64,000 nucleotides of DNA, from NCBI RefSeq assembly GCF_003403075.1, contig NZ_CP031557.1, forward strand, positions 4,278,001-4,342,000. The letters run 5' to 3'. The notes under the pieces were generated by a model. The model was not told where the DNA came from. It did not search any database and saw only the letters and a list, made by a program, of their open reading frames with translations. The translations under genes and the position numbers were made by a program. Positions 51,879 to 60,303 of this stretch are shown here, piece after piece; position 1 is the first letter of the stretch, and every line of letters starts with the position of its first letter. This stretch comes from Flavobacterium psychrotrophum (lineage in GTDB: Bacteria; Bacteroidota; Bacteroidia; Flavobacteriales; Flavobacteriaceae).

Positions 51879-52370
51879 TTATTCTTTATTTTCTATGCGT
51901 AAGCCTATTTCGGTAATGCCATCCAGCTCCTGCACACCCGGCACTTTGCCAGACTGGCGCACGGCCTGCTGCACGCTGAATTTATAAGTACCCGCCTTAG
52001 GGAACCTTACATCTTCTTTATACCACAACTTACTTTCTTTAATATCGCTAAAGCCATCGCCCATTAGAGTACCATCAGGGTTTGCCATCTGGTACTCCAG
52101 AGTATCTGCCTTGGTAATGTTAGTGCCGGGCTGCTCCATTTGTACAATAACAAACAGGTTACTGTATGGGTAGCTGTTGTTAGTGCGTGTGGTAAGAAAC
52201 AGGTTGTAGTGCGACATGGTATCTTTAGCCTCGTAGGTAAAAGACGCTATGCTGTCCTTATTCCAGGTGCCGTCAAACTCCTTATACTCGTCAAAAACCC
52301 TTTTCTTATCGCACGAAACCAGCAAAACTAATGCCGAAAGCGCTATAAGGCTATTTTTTATCACTGCCAT
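51879..52370 (-). CDS. gldH: Gliding motility lipoprotein GldH
   Basis: This protein of about 163 residues has a lipoprotein signal (MAVIKNSLIALSALVLLVSC, Cys20) and the GldH pattern: DEYKEFDGTWNKDSIASFTYEAKDTMSHYNLFLTTRTNNSYPYSNLFVIVQMEQPG. GldH is required for gliding motility in flavobacteria. The start at 52370 lies inside the last codons of ricT (overlap about 20 bases), which fixes the operon order ricT-gldH; homologous pairs in the genus are arranged alike. The frame is open further upstream to 52457 but would not encode a signal peptide at its start. Confidence 0.9.
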   Translation of the reverse strand: MAVIKNSLIALSALVLLVSCDKKRVFDEYKEFDGTWNKDSIASFTYEAKDTMSHYNLFLTTRTNNSYPYSNLFVIVQMEQPGTNITKADTLEYQMANPDGTLMGDGFSDIKESKLWYKEDVRFPKAGTYKFSVQQAVRQSGKVPGVQELDGITEIGLRIENKE

Positions 52371-54015
52371 TTTGATCGCCGGGTGGCCTTTTCTTATTAC
52401 GGTTATGATTATTTCTTTTATGAGGATTACCGCCATTATTTGGCTTGCCCTCAGCATTGTTGTTTACATTAGGAGTTCCTTCTCCGGCAGGTTGCTGCGC
52501 GTTATCAGGGTTCTCTTGTCTTGGTTGCCTTTCCGGCCTTGGCTGGCGCTCCTGTCTTGGCTGCCTTTCGCCTTTTTCAGGCCTCTCTGTACGCTCGCCT
52601 CTTTCTTGTTTTGGTCTTGCTTCTCCGGCAGGTCGGGGCTCTCTCGGGCCTCGGTTGTCTGTACGTGGTTCACGTGGGCCACGGTTATCGGTTCTTGGTT
52701 CGCGAGGCTCACGATTTTCACGAGGTTCTCTTTGCGGCCTGTTTTCGCGTGGCTCCTGGCCTTCGCGCGGTTCGCGCTGTGGCCTGTTGTTACGCTGTTG
52801 TGGCTGCTGCTGGGTATTTTGCCCCTGCGGCCTTATAATCTGGCTGCCCTGTACAGGTGTAGCTGCTGCGTCTTTATTATCCTGCCCTTTGCCACGTCCC
52901 GGCTTTTTCTTCCTGCGTTTAGGAGCATCAAAACGGGTAAGGCTATCCTGGCCCACGGCATTCTGAAAGTTCTTTTCAGGTGCTTCATCTTCAACTTCTA
53001 CTGCATAGTCTTCTAACGATCCTACGCGTTCTTTCTGCTTGTTAAGCGCTACTATTTCTTTAACCTGGTCGGCTTCCAGTATGTGCCAGTGTGCCATGTC
53101 ATTAGTATAGGCAAACCACATAAGGCCTTTAAAAATATCTATCTTCTGGCAAAAAGCATCACCTTTTTCGGTATACAGTTTTGTGTCCATATCAGGCATG
53201 CCCTTAAGCGCATCCAGGTACGTATCTAATTCATAGTTAAGGCAGCATTTTAGCTTACCGCACTGACCTGCAAGTTTTTGCGGGTTTAGCGATAACTGCT
53301 GGTAGCGTGCCGCACTCGTGTTAACACTCCTGAAATCGGTTAGCCAGGTACTGCAGCACAGTTCGCGCCCGCAAGACCCTATACCTCCTAATCGTGATGC
53401 TTCCTGACGGAAACCCACCTGCTTCATCTCGATACGGATGCTGAATTCGCGTGCAAAATCCTTGATCAGCTGGCGAAAATCGACCCTGTCGTTAGCCGTG
53501 TAATAAAACGTAGCCTTAGAGCTGTCTCCCTGAAATTCGATATCAGATATCTTCATCTCCAGGTTAAGGCGTATGGCTATTTCACGCGCTATAACCTTCA
53601 TAGGCTCTTCGCGGTTGCGCGCTTCACTCCAGATGTCTATATCTTTTTGCGAAGCTTTGCGGTATATCTTAAGCACATCCCCATCAGGGTTAGCACCTTT
53701 TTTCTTCATTTGTATCTTAACAAGTTCTCCTGTAAGGGTAACTATGCCTATGTCGTGGCCCGGCGAAGCTTCTGTAGCTACAATGTCGCCTATGCTTAGG
53801 GTAAGGTTTTCAGTATTGCGGTAAAATTCTTTACGCCCGTTTTTAAAGCGCACTTCTACACAGTTAAACGGGGCTTGCCCGCCCGGAAGGCTCATGTTGC
53901 TAAGCCAGTCAAAAACAGTAAGCTTGTTGCAGCTGTCGGTGCCGCAGGTGCCATTACTTTTACATCCTCTCGGGACTCCATCCTTGGATCCCGTAGAACA
54001 ATTGGTACATGCCAT
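52351..54015 (-). CDS. ricT: RicT/PSP1-like protein with long arginine-rich C-terminal tail
   Basis: This 554-residue protein has a PSP1 C-terminal-type core (about 55-290) like RicT/YaaT. It contains SIGDIVATEASPGHDIGIVTLTGE and the Cys cluster GIGSCGRELCCSTWLTDF ... GQCGKLKCCLNYELD that binds Fe-S in RicT complexes. An N-terminal Cys-rich stretch (MACTNCSTGSKDGVPRGC) is also present. RicT acts with RicA/RicF in RNA processing in Bacillus; the role in Bacteroidota is unclear. After about residue 330 the protein is low complexity and rich in Arg, Pro, Glu, Gln and Asn, with repeats of the NRPQREPRE and RTDNRGPREP type, as in RNA-binding disordered tails. The 3' end overlaps gldH. Confidence 0.88.
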   Translation of the reverse strand: MACTNCSTGSKDGVPRGCKSNGTCGTDSCNKLTVFDWLSNMSLPGGQAPFNCVEVRFKNGRKEFYRNTENLTLSIGDIVATEASPGHDIGIVTLTGELVKIQMKKKGANPDGDVLKIYRKASQKDIDIWSEARNREEPMKVIAREIAIRLNLEMKISDIEFQGDSSKATFYYTANDRVDFRQLIKDFAREFSIRIEMKQVGFRQEASRLGGIGSCGRELCCSTWLTDFRSVNTSAARYQQLSLNPQKLAGQCGKLKCCLNYELDTYLDALKGMPDMDTKLYTEKGDAFCQKIDIFKGLMWFAYTNDMAHWHILEADQVKEIVALNKQKERVGSLEDYAVEVEDEAPEKNFQNAVGQDSLTRFDAPKRRKKKPGRGKGQDNKDAAATPVQGSQIIRPQGQNTQQQPQQRNNRPQREPREGQEPRENRPQREPRENREPREPRTDNRGPREPRTDNRGPREPRPAGEARPKQERGERTERPEKGERQPRQERQPRPERQPRQENPDNAQQPAGEGTPNVNNNAEGKPNNGGNPHKRNNHNRNKKRPPGDQNGSDKK

Positions 54016-54310
54016 ATCAGAGTGTTATATATAGGTCGTGGCGTTGCCACTACGTGTCTTGGTTATTTTATAAAACGATTTTGTGGGTAAAGATAGTATT
54101 TTTTTGCAGAACGGGTACTAAAACAATTTTCAGAGGAACTGGCCCTGGTGTTGTATATCCAAGAAAAAACAGCTTAAAGGCAAACGGTGTAATTGCTAAA
54201 AATTTGCTAAAAAATAAATATGTGGCACTCTGTTTTAAAAATAAGGCACGTAATTTGGTTTAGTGTTGGTAAAGTGAGTTGTTTCTCACAGTAACCAAAT
54301 TATGATAATT

Positions 54311-54832
54311 ATGAAAACGCTAAAGAACTTTACAATATGCCTATTGCTTATAACGGCGGTACAGGCAAGTGCACAGGTATCAGTAAATGTAAATATAGGT
54401 GCTGCTCCCGCATGGGGCCCTGCTGGGTATACGGAGGCAAGGTATTACTACCTGCCGGATGTGGCTATGTATTATGATATAAACAGGTCTGAATATATTT
54501 ACCTGAACAATGGTGGCTGGGTGCGCACTGCTACGGTGCCGGTAGCTTACCGCAACTATAACTTTTATAACGGATATAAAGTAGTATTGACTGACTATAG
54601 CGGAGGAACTCCGTACAGGTACTATAAAACACATTGTGTAAAATACCCAAGAGGATACCACCCGATAGCGCAAAGAACTATAGGTGTGCCACCGGGACAC
54701 TACAGGAGCGCCCGCGTAGTACACAGGCCACACCACGACGTAGTAGTGATTAAGCATGCACACGATGGCCGCGGAAGGGGACATGGACACCACCACGATC
54801 ATGGCCGTAAAAACGGACACGGCAGGCACTAA
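54311..54832 (+). CDS. Secreted His-rich protein, unknown function
   Basis: This protein of about 173 residues has a signal peptide (MKTLKNFTICLLLITAVQASAQ) and a Tyr/Gly/Pro-rich body (APAWGPAGYTEARYYYLPDVAMYYDINRSEYIYLNNGGWVRT). It ends in a His/Gly/Arg-rich tail (RPHHDVVVIKHAHDGRGRGHGHHHDHGRKNGHGRH) that could bind divalent metal. The family is common but uncharacterised in Bacteroidota. Expected location is the periplasm or cell surface. The ATG at 54311 is preferred to 54302 because the signal peptide begins there. No operon partner; a terminator follows. Confidence 0.8.
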   Translation: MKTLKNFTICLLLITAVQASAQVSVNVNIGAAPAWGPAGYTEARYYYLPDVAMYYDINRSEYIYLNNGGWVRTATVPVAYRNYNFYNGYKVVLTDYSGGTPYRYYKTHCVKYPRGYHPIAQRTIGVPPGHYRSARVVHRPHHDVVVIKHAHDGRGRGHGHHHDHGRKNGHGRH

Positions 54833-54864
54833 GCCCGCAACACAACTGTTCTATTTTTAAGATT

Positions 54865-54897
54865 AAAACCGGCTTGCAATGGCCGGTTTTATTTTTT
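54865..54897. terminator. Terminator of the His-rich protein gene
   Basis: Stem AAAACCGGC (54865-54873) with GCCGGTTTT (54882-54890), followed by ATTTTTT. It also lies just after the stop of the convergent 80-aa gene. Confidence 0.8.
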
Positions 54898-54904
54898 ACT
54901 GCTG

Positions 54905-55147
54905 TTAAGCAAGCCCTATGCGGAGTTTATTATCTGTAAATGCTTCTAAAGCCTGTTGATAATCGGTTTCATCCCAGTCGGTATCTTCATTAAGGGCTTC
55001 AAATTCTTTTGCCCAGCTTATAAATTCGGCAATATCTTCGCGAGAGTCGCCGCTAAAAAAGCCGCGCTGCCCTGCAATATAGGCTATATCCGCAAGGGTT
55101 TCCAGGAGTTTATTTCCCTCTACGGTTTCTGTTATGTAATCCATCAT
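54905..55147 (-). CDS. Small acidic protein (80 aa), unknown
   Basis: An ATG at 55147 (alternative ATG 55144) encodes an 80-residue acidic, soluble protein with no signal peptide and a helical pattern (LLETLADIAYIAGQRGFFSGDSREDIAEFISWAKEFEALNED). I recognise no named family. It is convergent with the His-rich protein gene and upstream of the ammonium transporter. Confidence 0.6.
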   Translation of the reverse strand: MMDYITETVEGNKLLETLADIAYIAGQRGFFSGDSREDIAEFISWAKEFEALNEDTDWDETDYQQALEAFTDNKLRIGLA

Positions 55148-55452
55148 TTACAAATCTTTTTACTTGATTGACAGGCTGCAAGGTTGCAATTTTTTTGTTA
55201 AATAGATGGTTTTAAGGCCACAAATTATTAACTTTTTTTATGCGCGCATACTAAAATAAGGTGTTTCTTACATAACGTTTTTATAATCGGAAATTTGGAC
55301 TGTAAAACTAAATTCTTTGTAATTTTCGGTTAACAATACCGGTTGAGATAATGTGTTTTGATATATTTTAAAACACACCTCTATATTTATCGGGGTTAGT
55401 TGTAAGGGTTGAGTTAATTTTATATTTTTGACCCATAAAATTTAAGGGTATA
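55148..55452. other. Intergenic region upstream of the ammonium transporter
   Basis: About 305 AT-rich bases. TGTGTTTT (55352-55359) and AAAACACA (55370-55377) form an 8-bp inverted repeat that might be a regulator site for the transporter. No exact TANNTTTG box or ORF was found. Confidence 0.45.
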
Positions 55453-56799
55453 ATGGAGAAAAAACTTGAAAAACGATGGATTGTCGCCTTTCTAATTACG
55501 GCAGGGATAGCCATAACAGGCCTTTTCTGGAAGCACGCCACCGTAAGTGGTCCGAATGCCGACTTTAATTCAACCGATACTATTGTAACCTCAGATGTTG
55601 CCTGGCTGCTTACCGCATCGTGCCTTGTGCTGCTCATGACGCCGGGACTTGCCTTTTTTTATGGTGGTATGGTGGGTAAAAAGAATGTGATTAGCACCAT
55701 GCTAAAAAGTTTTATCTGTCTTGGTGTTATCAGCCTGCTGTGGGTAGCTGTAGGTTTTAGCCTTTCATTTGGGTCGCCTATAGGTATAGAGATAGGCGGC
55801 ACTACTTATGGCATTGTGGGTAACCCTCTTGATTATGCCTTTTTTGATTATGTAGATGAACACCCAAGTTCTAAAATGGCATCTACCATTCCGTTTATAC
55901 TTTTTGCACTCTTCCAGATGAAGTTTGCCGTAATAACTCCCGCCATTATTACGGGAGCACTGGCCGAGAGGATACGTTTTGTATCGTTCCTGCTGTTTAT
56001 ATGCCTGTTTTGTATTTTTATCTATGCGCCGTTGTGCCACATGGTTTGGCATCCTAACGGATTGCTGGGTGCTTACTTTGGTGTAAAAGATTTTGCCGGT
56101 GGTACGGTGGTACACATGAGTGCGGGGTTTGCGGCGGTAGCAGGTGTACTGTGCCTGGGCAAGCGCAAAAATCTTGAATACATACCTACTAACATACCTT
56201 TTGTACTTTTAGGCACCGGATTATTATGGTTCGGGTGGTTTGGTTTTAATGCCGGTTCTGCATTATCGGCTAACCATACAGCTGCCATGGCTTTTGCTAC
56301 CACTACAATTGCATCGGCTTCGGCCATGCTTACATGGGTGTTTTTTGACAGATTGAATGGACGTAAGGTTAGCGCTATGGGTGCCTGTATAGGTGCTGTT
56401 GTTGGGCTTGTTGCCATAACACCGGCCGCAGGTTTTGTGTCGATACCTAAGAGTATATTTTTTGGGTTTATCGCGGCAATGGTAAGTAACTCACTTGCAC
56501 ACTGGAAAACCCTTAAGCAATATGACGATACCCTTGATGTATTTGCCTGCCACGGTGTGGGTGGTATTATGGGAATGATACTAACGGCTATTTTTGCCGA
56601 AGTACCGGGCGGAAGCCTTTTGTTTGGGGGATGGGATGTTTTTGGCCATCATATGATCGCACTGGTTCTGGTAGCTACCTTTTCATTCTTTGGGGCTATG
56701 CTGCTGTTTAAGGTAACTAACCTGTTTATCCCACTGCGTGTATCTGAAGAAGCTGAAGAGCAGGGTCTCGACATGAGCCAGCACGGCGAAACGTTTTAG
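55453..56799 (+). CDS. amt: Ammonium transporter
   Basis: This 448-residue membrane protein has about eleven helices and the Amt/Rh family pattern. It imports NH4+/NH3 across the inner membrane. Family features are AFFYGGMVGKKNVISTML near the first helices, ERIRFVSFLLF, the first conserved His in DFAGGTVVHMSAGFAA and the second His in FACHGVGGIMG, the twin histidines of the pore. Length is typical. The usual PII (glnK) partner is not adjacent. The C-terminal cytoplasmic tail (RVSEEAEEQGLDMSQHGETF) carries the PII-responsive type sequence. Confidence 0.96.
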   Translation: MEKKLEKRWIVAFLITAGIAITGLFWKHATVSGPNADFNSTDTIVTSDVAWLLTASCLVLLMTPGLAFFYGGMVGKKNVISTMLKSFICLGVISLLWVAVGFSLSFGSPIGIEIGGTTYGIVGNPLDYAFFDYVDEHPSSKMASTIPFILFALFQMKFAVITPAIITGALAERIRFVSFLLFICLFCIFIYAPLCHMVWHPNGLLGAYFGVKDFAGGTVVHMSAGFAAVAGVLCLGKRKNLEYIPTNIPFVLLGTGLLWFGWFGFNAGSALSANHTAAMAFATTTIASASAMLTWVFFDRLNGRKVSAMGACIGAVVGLVAITPAAGFVSIPKSIFFGFIAAMVSNSLAHWKTLKQYDDTLDVFACHGVGGIMGMILTAIFAEVPGGSLLFGGWDVFGHHMIALVLVATFSFFGAMLLFKVTNLFIPLRVSEEAEEQGLDMSQHGETF

Positions 56800-56827
56800 A
56801 GTTTTTAGTTTTAGAATATAAATTGAA

Positions 56828-56863
56828 CAAAAAGGGCCCCGCGCATTGCAGGAGCCCTTTTTG
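56828..56863. terminator. Bidirectional terminator between amt and the 140-aa gene
   Basis: Perfect 10-bp stem CAAAAAGGGC (56828-56837) with GCCCTTTTTG (56854-56863). The convergent gene ends at 56885. Confidence 0.8.
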
Positions 56864-56884
56864 GTGTTAATCGGTTTTGTACGA

Positions 56885-57307
56885 TTATACCGTTTCTTCT
56901 CTTATAAATTCGCCGTTACTTTTGTAGTAAGCCGCTACATCTTTACCATCTTTGGTAAGTACCAGTTTGTACTCAGATCCGTCGGTAGCGGCAAGAGCCT
57001 CAACCAATGCGTAATCCTGATATTTAGCTACAGCCTCTTTAAGTACAGCCGGTGCAATTTGGTTTTGTGTTACTTTGGCATAATCTTTATCCTGACCTGC
57101 GCTTGCTGTGGCAGTTGTGGTTGCGTTCATATCGGCAGCAGATGTTGTTGCCGGTACAGTAGTTGCCGCAGGTGCTGTTGTAGCAGCCGGTGCAGGTGTT
57201 GTTACCGTAGTAGACGTTGTTGAAGTTTGTGTTTTGTTATCGGTTTGTGCTATCGCGGTGCCGGCAAATGCAAGCATTAGAGCCGCGCTTAAAAATACTT
57301 TTTTCAT
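56885..57307 (-). CDS. Secreted protein with Thr/Ala-rich linker, unknown function
   Basis: This 140-residue protein has a signal peptide (MKKVFLSAALMLAFAGTAIAQ), then a low-complexity Thr/Ala/Pro linker of about 50 residues (TTSTTVTTPAPAATTAPAATTVPATTS). A small C-terminal domain follows (about 75-140, VLKEAVAKYQDYALVEALAATDGSEYKLVLTKDGKDVAAYYKSNGEFI) with the alpha-beta pattern of PepSY-like/BLIP-like folds. Small secreted proteins of this kind are common in flavobacteria. Function not known. The gene is convergent with amt, with a shared terminator. Confidence 0.75.
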   Translation of the reverse strand: MKKVFLSAALMLAFAGTAIAQTDNKTQTSTTSTTVTTPAPAATTAPAATTVPATTSAADMNATTTATASAGQDKDYAKVTQNQIAPAVLKEAVAKYQDYALVEALAATDGSEYKLVLTKDGKDVAAYYKSNGEFIREETV

Positions 57308-57504
57308 AATCTATTGTGTTTTATTCATTTACGATTAGAGTAATTGAAAGAATTGTGCCGAAAACCATAAATGACTAAATAACAGATATTTGCATTTTTC
57401 TGCCGGTTTGAATTTACTGTGGTGTTCTACACTTTTTGTGGAAAATTCTACACATACACGACGTTTTTTTGTAGGTTTACTGCCATAACCAAGACACACA
57501 TTTT

Positions 57505-58488
57505 ATGAAATACCGTAATTTTAAAGGAGAAGCCATTGCCGAAGTAGGATTGGGTACATGGCAGCTGGGCAGCGCCGACTGGGGCGTGATCGACGAAGGC
57601 CATGCTTTTGAGATATTACAGGCCTATGTAGATGCCGGTGGTAACTTTATAGATACTGCTGATGTATATGGTATGGGAACCAGTGAGCGCATTATAGGCG
57701 CGTTTTTAAAACAAACCGATAAGCCATTATATGTAGCCACCAAGCTTGGCCGCAGGCACGATGCGCCAAACGGCTGGCCGCAAAACTTTACTTATGATGC
57801 CATTCGTCGTCATGTAGAAGATTCGCTTACGCACTTAGGCGTAGGCCAGTTGTTTTTAGAACAGCTGCACTGCATCCCTACTGAGGAGTTGCGCAAAGGC
57901 GATGTGTTTGACCACCTGCGCCGCCTGCAACAGGAGGGGCTTATAAAGCATTTTGGCGTAAGCGTAGAAACCGCCGAAGAAGCTCTAATTTGTCTGGAGC
58001 ATAAAGATTTGGCTTCGCTACAAATTATATTCAACCTGTTTAGGCAGCACCTTGCTGATGCTTTTTTTGACAAAGCACAGCAACAGGGTACAGCACTAAT
58101 AGCCCGTGTGCCGCTTGCCAGCGGATTATTGAGTGGGAAGTTTAATGCTGCAACGGTGTTTAATGAAAACGACCACCGCAATTATAATGCTAACGGCGAT
58201 GCTTTTAATGTAGGTGAAACCTTTAGCGGTATCGAATTTAACGAGGGTGTGGCGTTAGCCGATGGCCTTAAAAATATATTGCCGGATGGCAATCTGGCAC
58301 AATTAGCCATTAAATGGATACTGCAGCATCCTGCTATTACAACGGTAATACCGGGAGCCAGTAAAGTAACTCAGGTTGAAAGCAATGTTGGTGCAGCAGC
58401 CCTGGCAGATTTTGATTCGGCCACATTAGCCAATGTAAAAGCCTATTATAATGACAATATACTTTCTAAAATAAGGGGCGTATATTAG
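57505..58488 (+). CDS. Aldo/keto reductase
   Basis: This 327-residue TIM-barrel oxidoreductase is NADPH-dependent. Family residues: FIDTADVYGMGTSERIIGAFL (catalytic Asp/Tyr), YVATKLGRR (Lys) and LFLEQLHC (His). A nucleotide-binding end follows with VIPGASKVTQVESN. It acts in the cytoplasm on carbonyl compounds; the natural substrate is not predicted. It is not in an obvious operon; a hairpin follows that serves mainly the convergent gene. Confidence 0.92.
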   Translation: MKYRNFKGEAIAEVGLGTWQLGSADWGVIDEGHAFEILQAYVDAGGNFIDTADVYGMGTSERIIGAFLKQTDKPLYVATKLGRRHDAPNGWPQNFTYDAIRRHVEDSLTHLGVGQLFLEQLHCIPTEELRKGDVFDHLRRLQQEGLIKHFGVSVETAEEALICLEHKDLASLQIIFNLFRQHLADAFFDKAQQQGTALIARVPLASGLLSGKFNAATVFNENDHRNYNANGDAFNVGETFSGIEFNEGVALADGLKNILPDGNLAQLAIKWILQHPAITTVIPGASKVTQVESNVGAAALADFDSATLANVKAYYNDNILSKIRGVY

Positions 58489-58503
58489 ATATTAAAAGCC
58501 CTA

Positions 58504-58533
58504 AAAAAATTAACCCGCAGTTACTGCGGGTTA
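58504..58533 (-). terminator. Terminator of the 104-aa gene
   Basis: Perfect 10-bp stem TAACCCGCAG (58511-58520) with CTGCGGGTTA (58524-58533), followed on the minus strand by a T-run (58503-58509). Confidence 0.8.
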
Positions 58534-58566
58534 TGGGGCTTAATAGCTATGATTTGGGGTACATAA

Positions 58567-58881
58567 TTACGCTTGTAGTTCGCCCGAATTTTGGCGATAG
58601 TCTTCGGTAGTGGTATAAGAAAGCGCGTTTGGGATGCTTCCAAAAACCACATAAACCCTAAGAGGAGTGCCTTCGGGCAAACCTGGTAATACATCTTTTA
58701 TAGCCTGTTTATTAGACAGTGCATTATGTATTGATTCTTTTTGCGATCCGGGAAGTGCAAGGTTTGCAGAAAAAGTAAATATGCCTAAAAGATCTTGATT
58801 TACAGGTCCTACAAATGTATAATCACCTTCGTTTAGGTATTGCTGAAACGCTTCTTCTGTTTTAAAAATATCTTCTGACAT
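58567..58881 (-). CDS. Small uncharacterised protein (104 aa)
   Basis: This is a soluble 104-residue protein without signal peptide. It contains FKTEEAFQQYLNEGDYTFVGPVNQDLLGIFTFSAN and LRVYVVFGSIPNALSYTTTEDYR. I do not recognise a family; the pattern looks like one small alpha/beta domain. It has its own exact -7 box and terminator, which supports it as a real gene. It is convergent with the aldo/keto reductase. Confidence 0.65.
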   Translation of the reverse strand: MSEDIFKTEEAFQQYLNEGDYTFVGPVNQDLLGIFTFSANLALPGSQKESIHNALSNKQAIKDVLPGLPEGTPLRVYVVFGSIPNALSYTTTEDYRQNSGELQA

Positions 58882-58906
58882 AATTCGATAACTTAAGGTG
58901 TTGGGT

Positions 58907-58914
58907 CAAAATTA
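58907..58914 (-). promoter_or_regulatory. -7 promoter box (TAATTTTG) of the 104-aa gene
   Basis: An exact TANNTTTG box on the minus strand, 25 bases before the ATG at 58881. Confidence 0.45.
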
Positions 58915-59132
58915 TCGCGTTTTATGTTTTTAATACATGGTTTTCGTTGATGTTGTTATTAAGCGGGTATGAATGGTAGTGAACTGTAGGCGAACGGGAA
59001 ATCGAAATTTACTTTTAGCGCAGAATGCTAAAGTTTTATTAAGAGATATCCTCACAAAAATGTTTCTTGCTAATTTTAGAAAAGAAAACAAACGCACTAA
59101 AGGCAATTTAAATAACCAAAAAACGAAAAACC

Positions 59133-59342
59133 ATGCACATTACTATCTTCAGAACACTGTACAAGCACGTAATCGATTATAATTTAATAGAGCGTATGCT
59201 TAAAAGAAACAACATTACCTTCGAAAAAACTACTGGTGAAACGGGAGCCCGCTATAAAATTATCTCTGAAACAGAGCAGGGGCTTGTTAACTTTAAAAAG
59301 AGGCTAAGAGAGGTATACCCGCAAATAGCATTAAGCGCTTAA
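59133..59342 (+). CDS. Small uncharacterised protein (69 aa)
   Basis: A 69-residue basic protein without signal peptide (MHITIFRTLYKHVIDYNLIERMLKRNNITFEKTTGETGARYKIISETEQGLVNFKKRLREV is its overall pattern: an N-terminal helix, a short beta stretch and a C-terminal helix). It looks like a conserved small flavobacterial protein but I know no function. A strong terminator follows, and the start at 59133 fits a purine-rich leader (AAAAACGAAAAACC). Confidence 0.65.
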   Translation: MHITIFRTLYKHVIDYNLIERMLKRNNITFEKTTGETGARYKIISETEQGLVNFKKRLREVYPQIALSA

Positions 59343-59361
59343 TTAGATCTTGATATCATAT

Positions 59362-59389
59362 AAAAACCCAGCCTTTAAAGCTGGGTTTT
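59362..59389. terminator. Bidirectional terminator between the 69-aa gene and the lipoprotein gene
   Basis: Stem AAAACCCAGC (59363-59372) with GCTGGGTTTT (59380-59389) and A/T runs on both sides. It serves the + gene ending at 59342 and the minus gene ending at 59404. Confidence 0.85.
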
Positions 59390-59403
59390 GTTATTTATAG
59401 CTG

Positions 59404-60084
59404 TTATTCTGCCTTACTTAGGTTATCGGTAAGTTTTTTTATAGTAAAAGCATTGCCTTTAAAAGTAATGTGTGTGGTATCGGCTACATCTGGCTTATCG
59501 TGATCATGATAAGTAATGCCTTCTACAATTGTAAGGGTATTGGGTTTGCCAAGGCTGTCATTCGGAAAAATATGGCTAAAATGTTGAGATGCATAATGGT
59601 CACCTCCTGTAAAAGATGAATAATTGTTGATGTAGCGGAAACTTCCGTCTTCATTCATTACATAATAACGTGAAGTCTGCACATAATCGCAGGCCTCTGT
59701 GCCATAGTTTAAGCAGAAGACGAATTTATTACCATCAAGGTTATGGTAACCAAGCGATGTAATATATGGCTCGTCATTACCCTCGAATTTATCTTTAAAA
59801 ACAACTTTGTTTGCTTTTAAAACTTCGAGATAACCGGGGTTTGACAAACTATATTTTTCCTCATCATAAGCGGTATAACCATAGCGAAAGGTAAAGCCTT
59901 CTAGCTTTTGTTCGCGGGGTGTTAACATAGAAGTGTTTGATTTACCATCTTTATCATCCGCTATTGTATCCTTTATTGCAGATGACTGAACTTCGGATGC
60001 AGGTGTTTGCTGTTTTGGTTCATTTCGGCAGGAAACAAGTAGGGATAGTAGTAATGCAGTCATAAAAATTTTATGAATAGTCAT
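59404..60084 (-). CDS. Lipoprotein of unknown function
   Basis: This 226-residue protein has a lipoprotein signal (MTIHKIFMTALLLSLLVSC, Cys19). The mature part is a single beta-rich domain (EGFTFRYGYTAYDEEKYSLSNPGYLEV ... NKFVFCLNYGTEACDYVQTSRYYVMNEDGSFRYINNY), with a Cys pair that may form a disulfide. No named family recognised. The ATG at 60084 starts the signal peptide; the frame is open to 60153. Confidence 0.75.
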   Translation of the reverse strand: MTIHKIFMTALLLSLLVSCRNEPKQQTPASEVQSSAIKDTIADDKDGKSNTSMLTPREQKLEGFTFRYGYTAYDEEKYSLSNPGYLEVLKANKVVFKDKFEGNDEPYITSLGYHNLDGNKFVFCLNYGTEACDYVQTSRYYVMNEDGSFRYINNYSSFTGGDHYASQHFSHIFPNDSLGKPNTLTIVEGITYHDHDKPDVADTTHITFKGNAFTIKKLTDNLSKAE

Positions 60085-60132
60085 GAGATAATGATTTTTG
60101 GAAAATATAAGTTTTTCCCTTTGTACATAATT

Positions 60133-60224
60133 AGATTGCTTCGTTCCTCGCAATGACTACACCTTAAGTAAACGTTCTAATTTTAGAGTGTCATTGCGAG
60201 CGGAGGTACGGAGCGCGGCAATCT
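60133..60224. repeat. Dispersed inverted repeat, CTCGCAATGAC type
   Basis: Left arm 60133-60157 (AGATTGCTTCGTTCCTCGCAATGAC) and right arm 60190-60224 (GTCATTGCGAGCGGAGG...GGCAATCT) are imperfect reverse complements. It is an intergenic palindrome family distinct from the others in this window. Confidence 0.65.
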
Positions 60225-60244
60225 TTAAGGTCGTAAGTAAAAAT

Positions 60245-60278
60245 ACAAAAAAGCCACCGCAAAAAAATTACGATGGCT
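60245..60278 (-). terminator. Terminator of the glmS operon
   Basis: Stem AGCCACCG (60252-60259) with CGATGGCT (60271-60278), one G-U-type mismatch. It is followed on the minus strand by a T-run. It lies 26 bases after the glmS stop. Confidence 0.65.
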
Positions 60279-60303
60279 CTTATATAACTATTAAAACGGA
60301 TAC

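Noticed and set aside
52249..53016. Long + strand frames opposite ricT
   Set aside because: They are antisense to the Arg/Pro-rich tail of RicT, whose repetitive codons keep other frames open, and they are Leu/Trp/Phe-rich nonsense.
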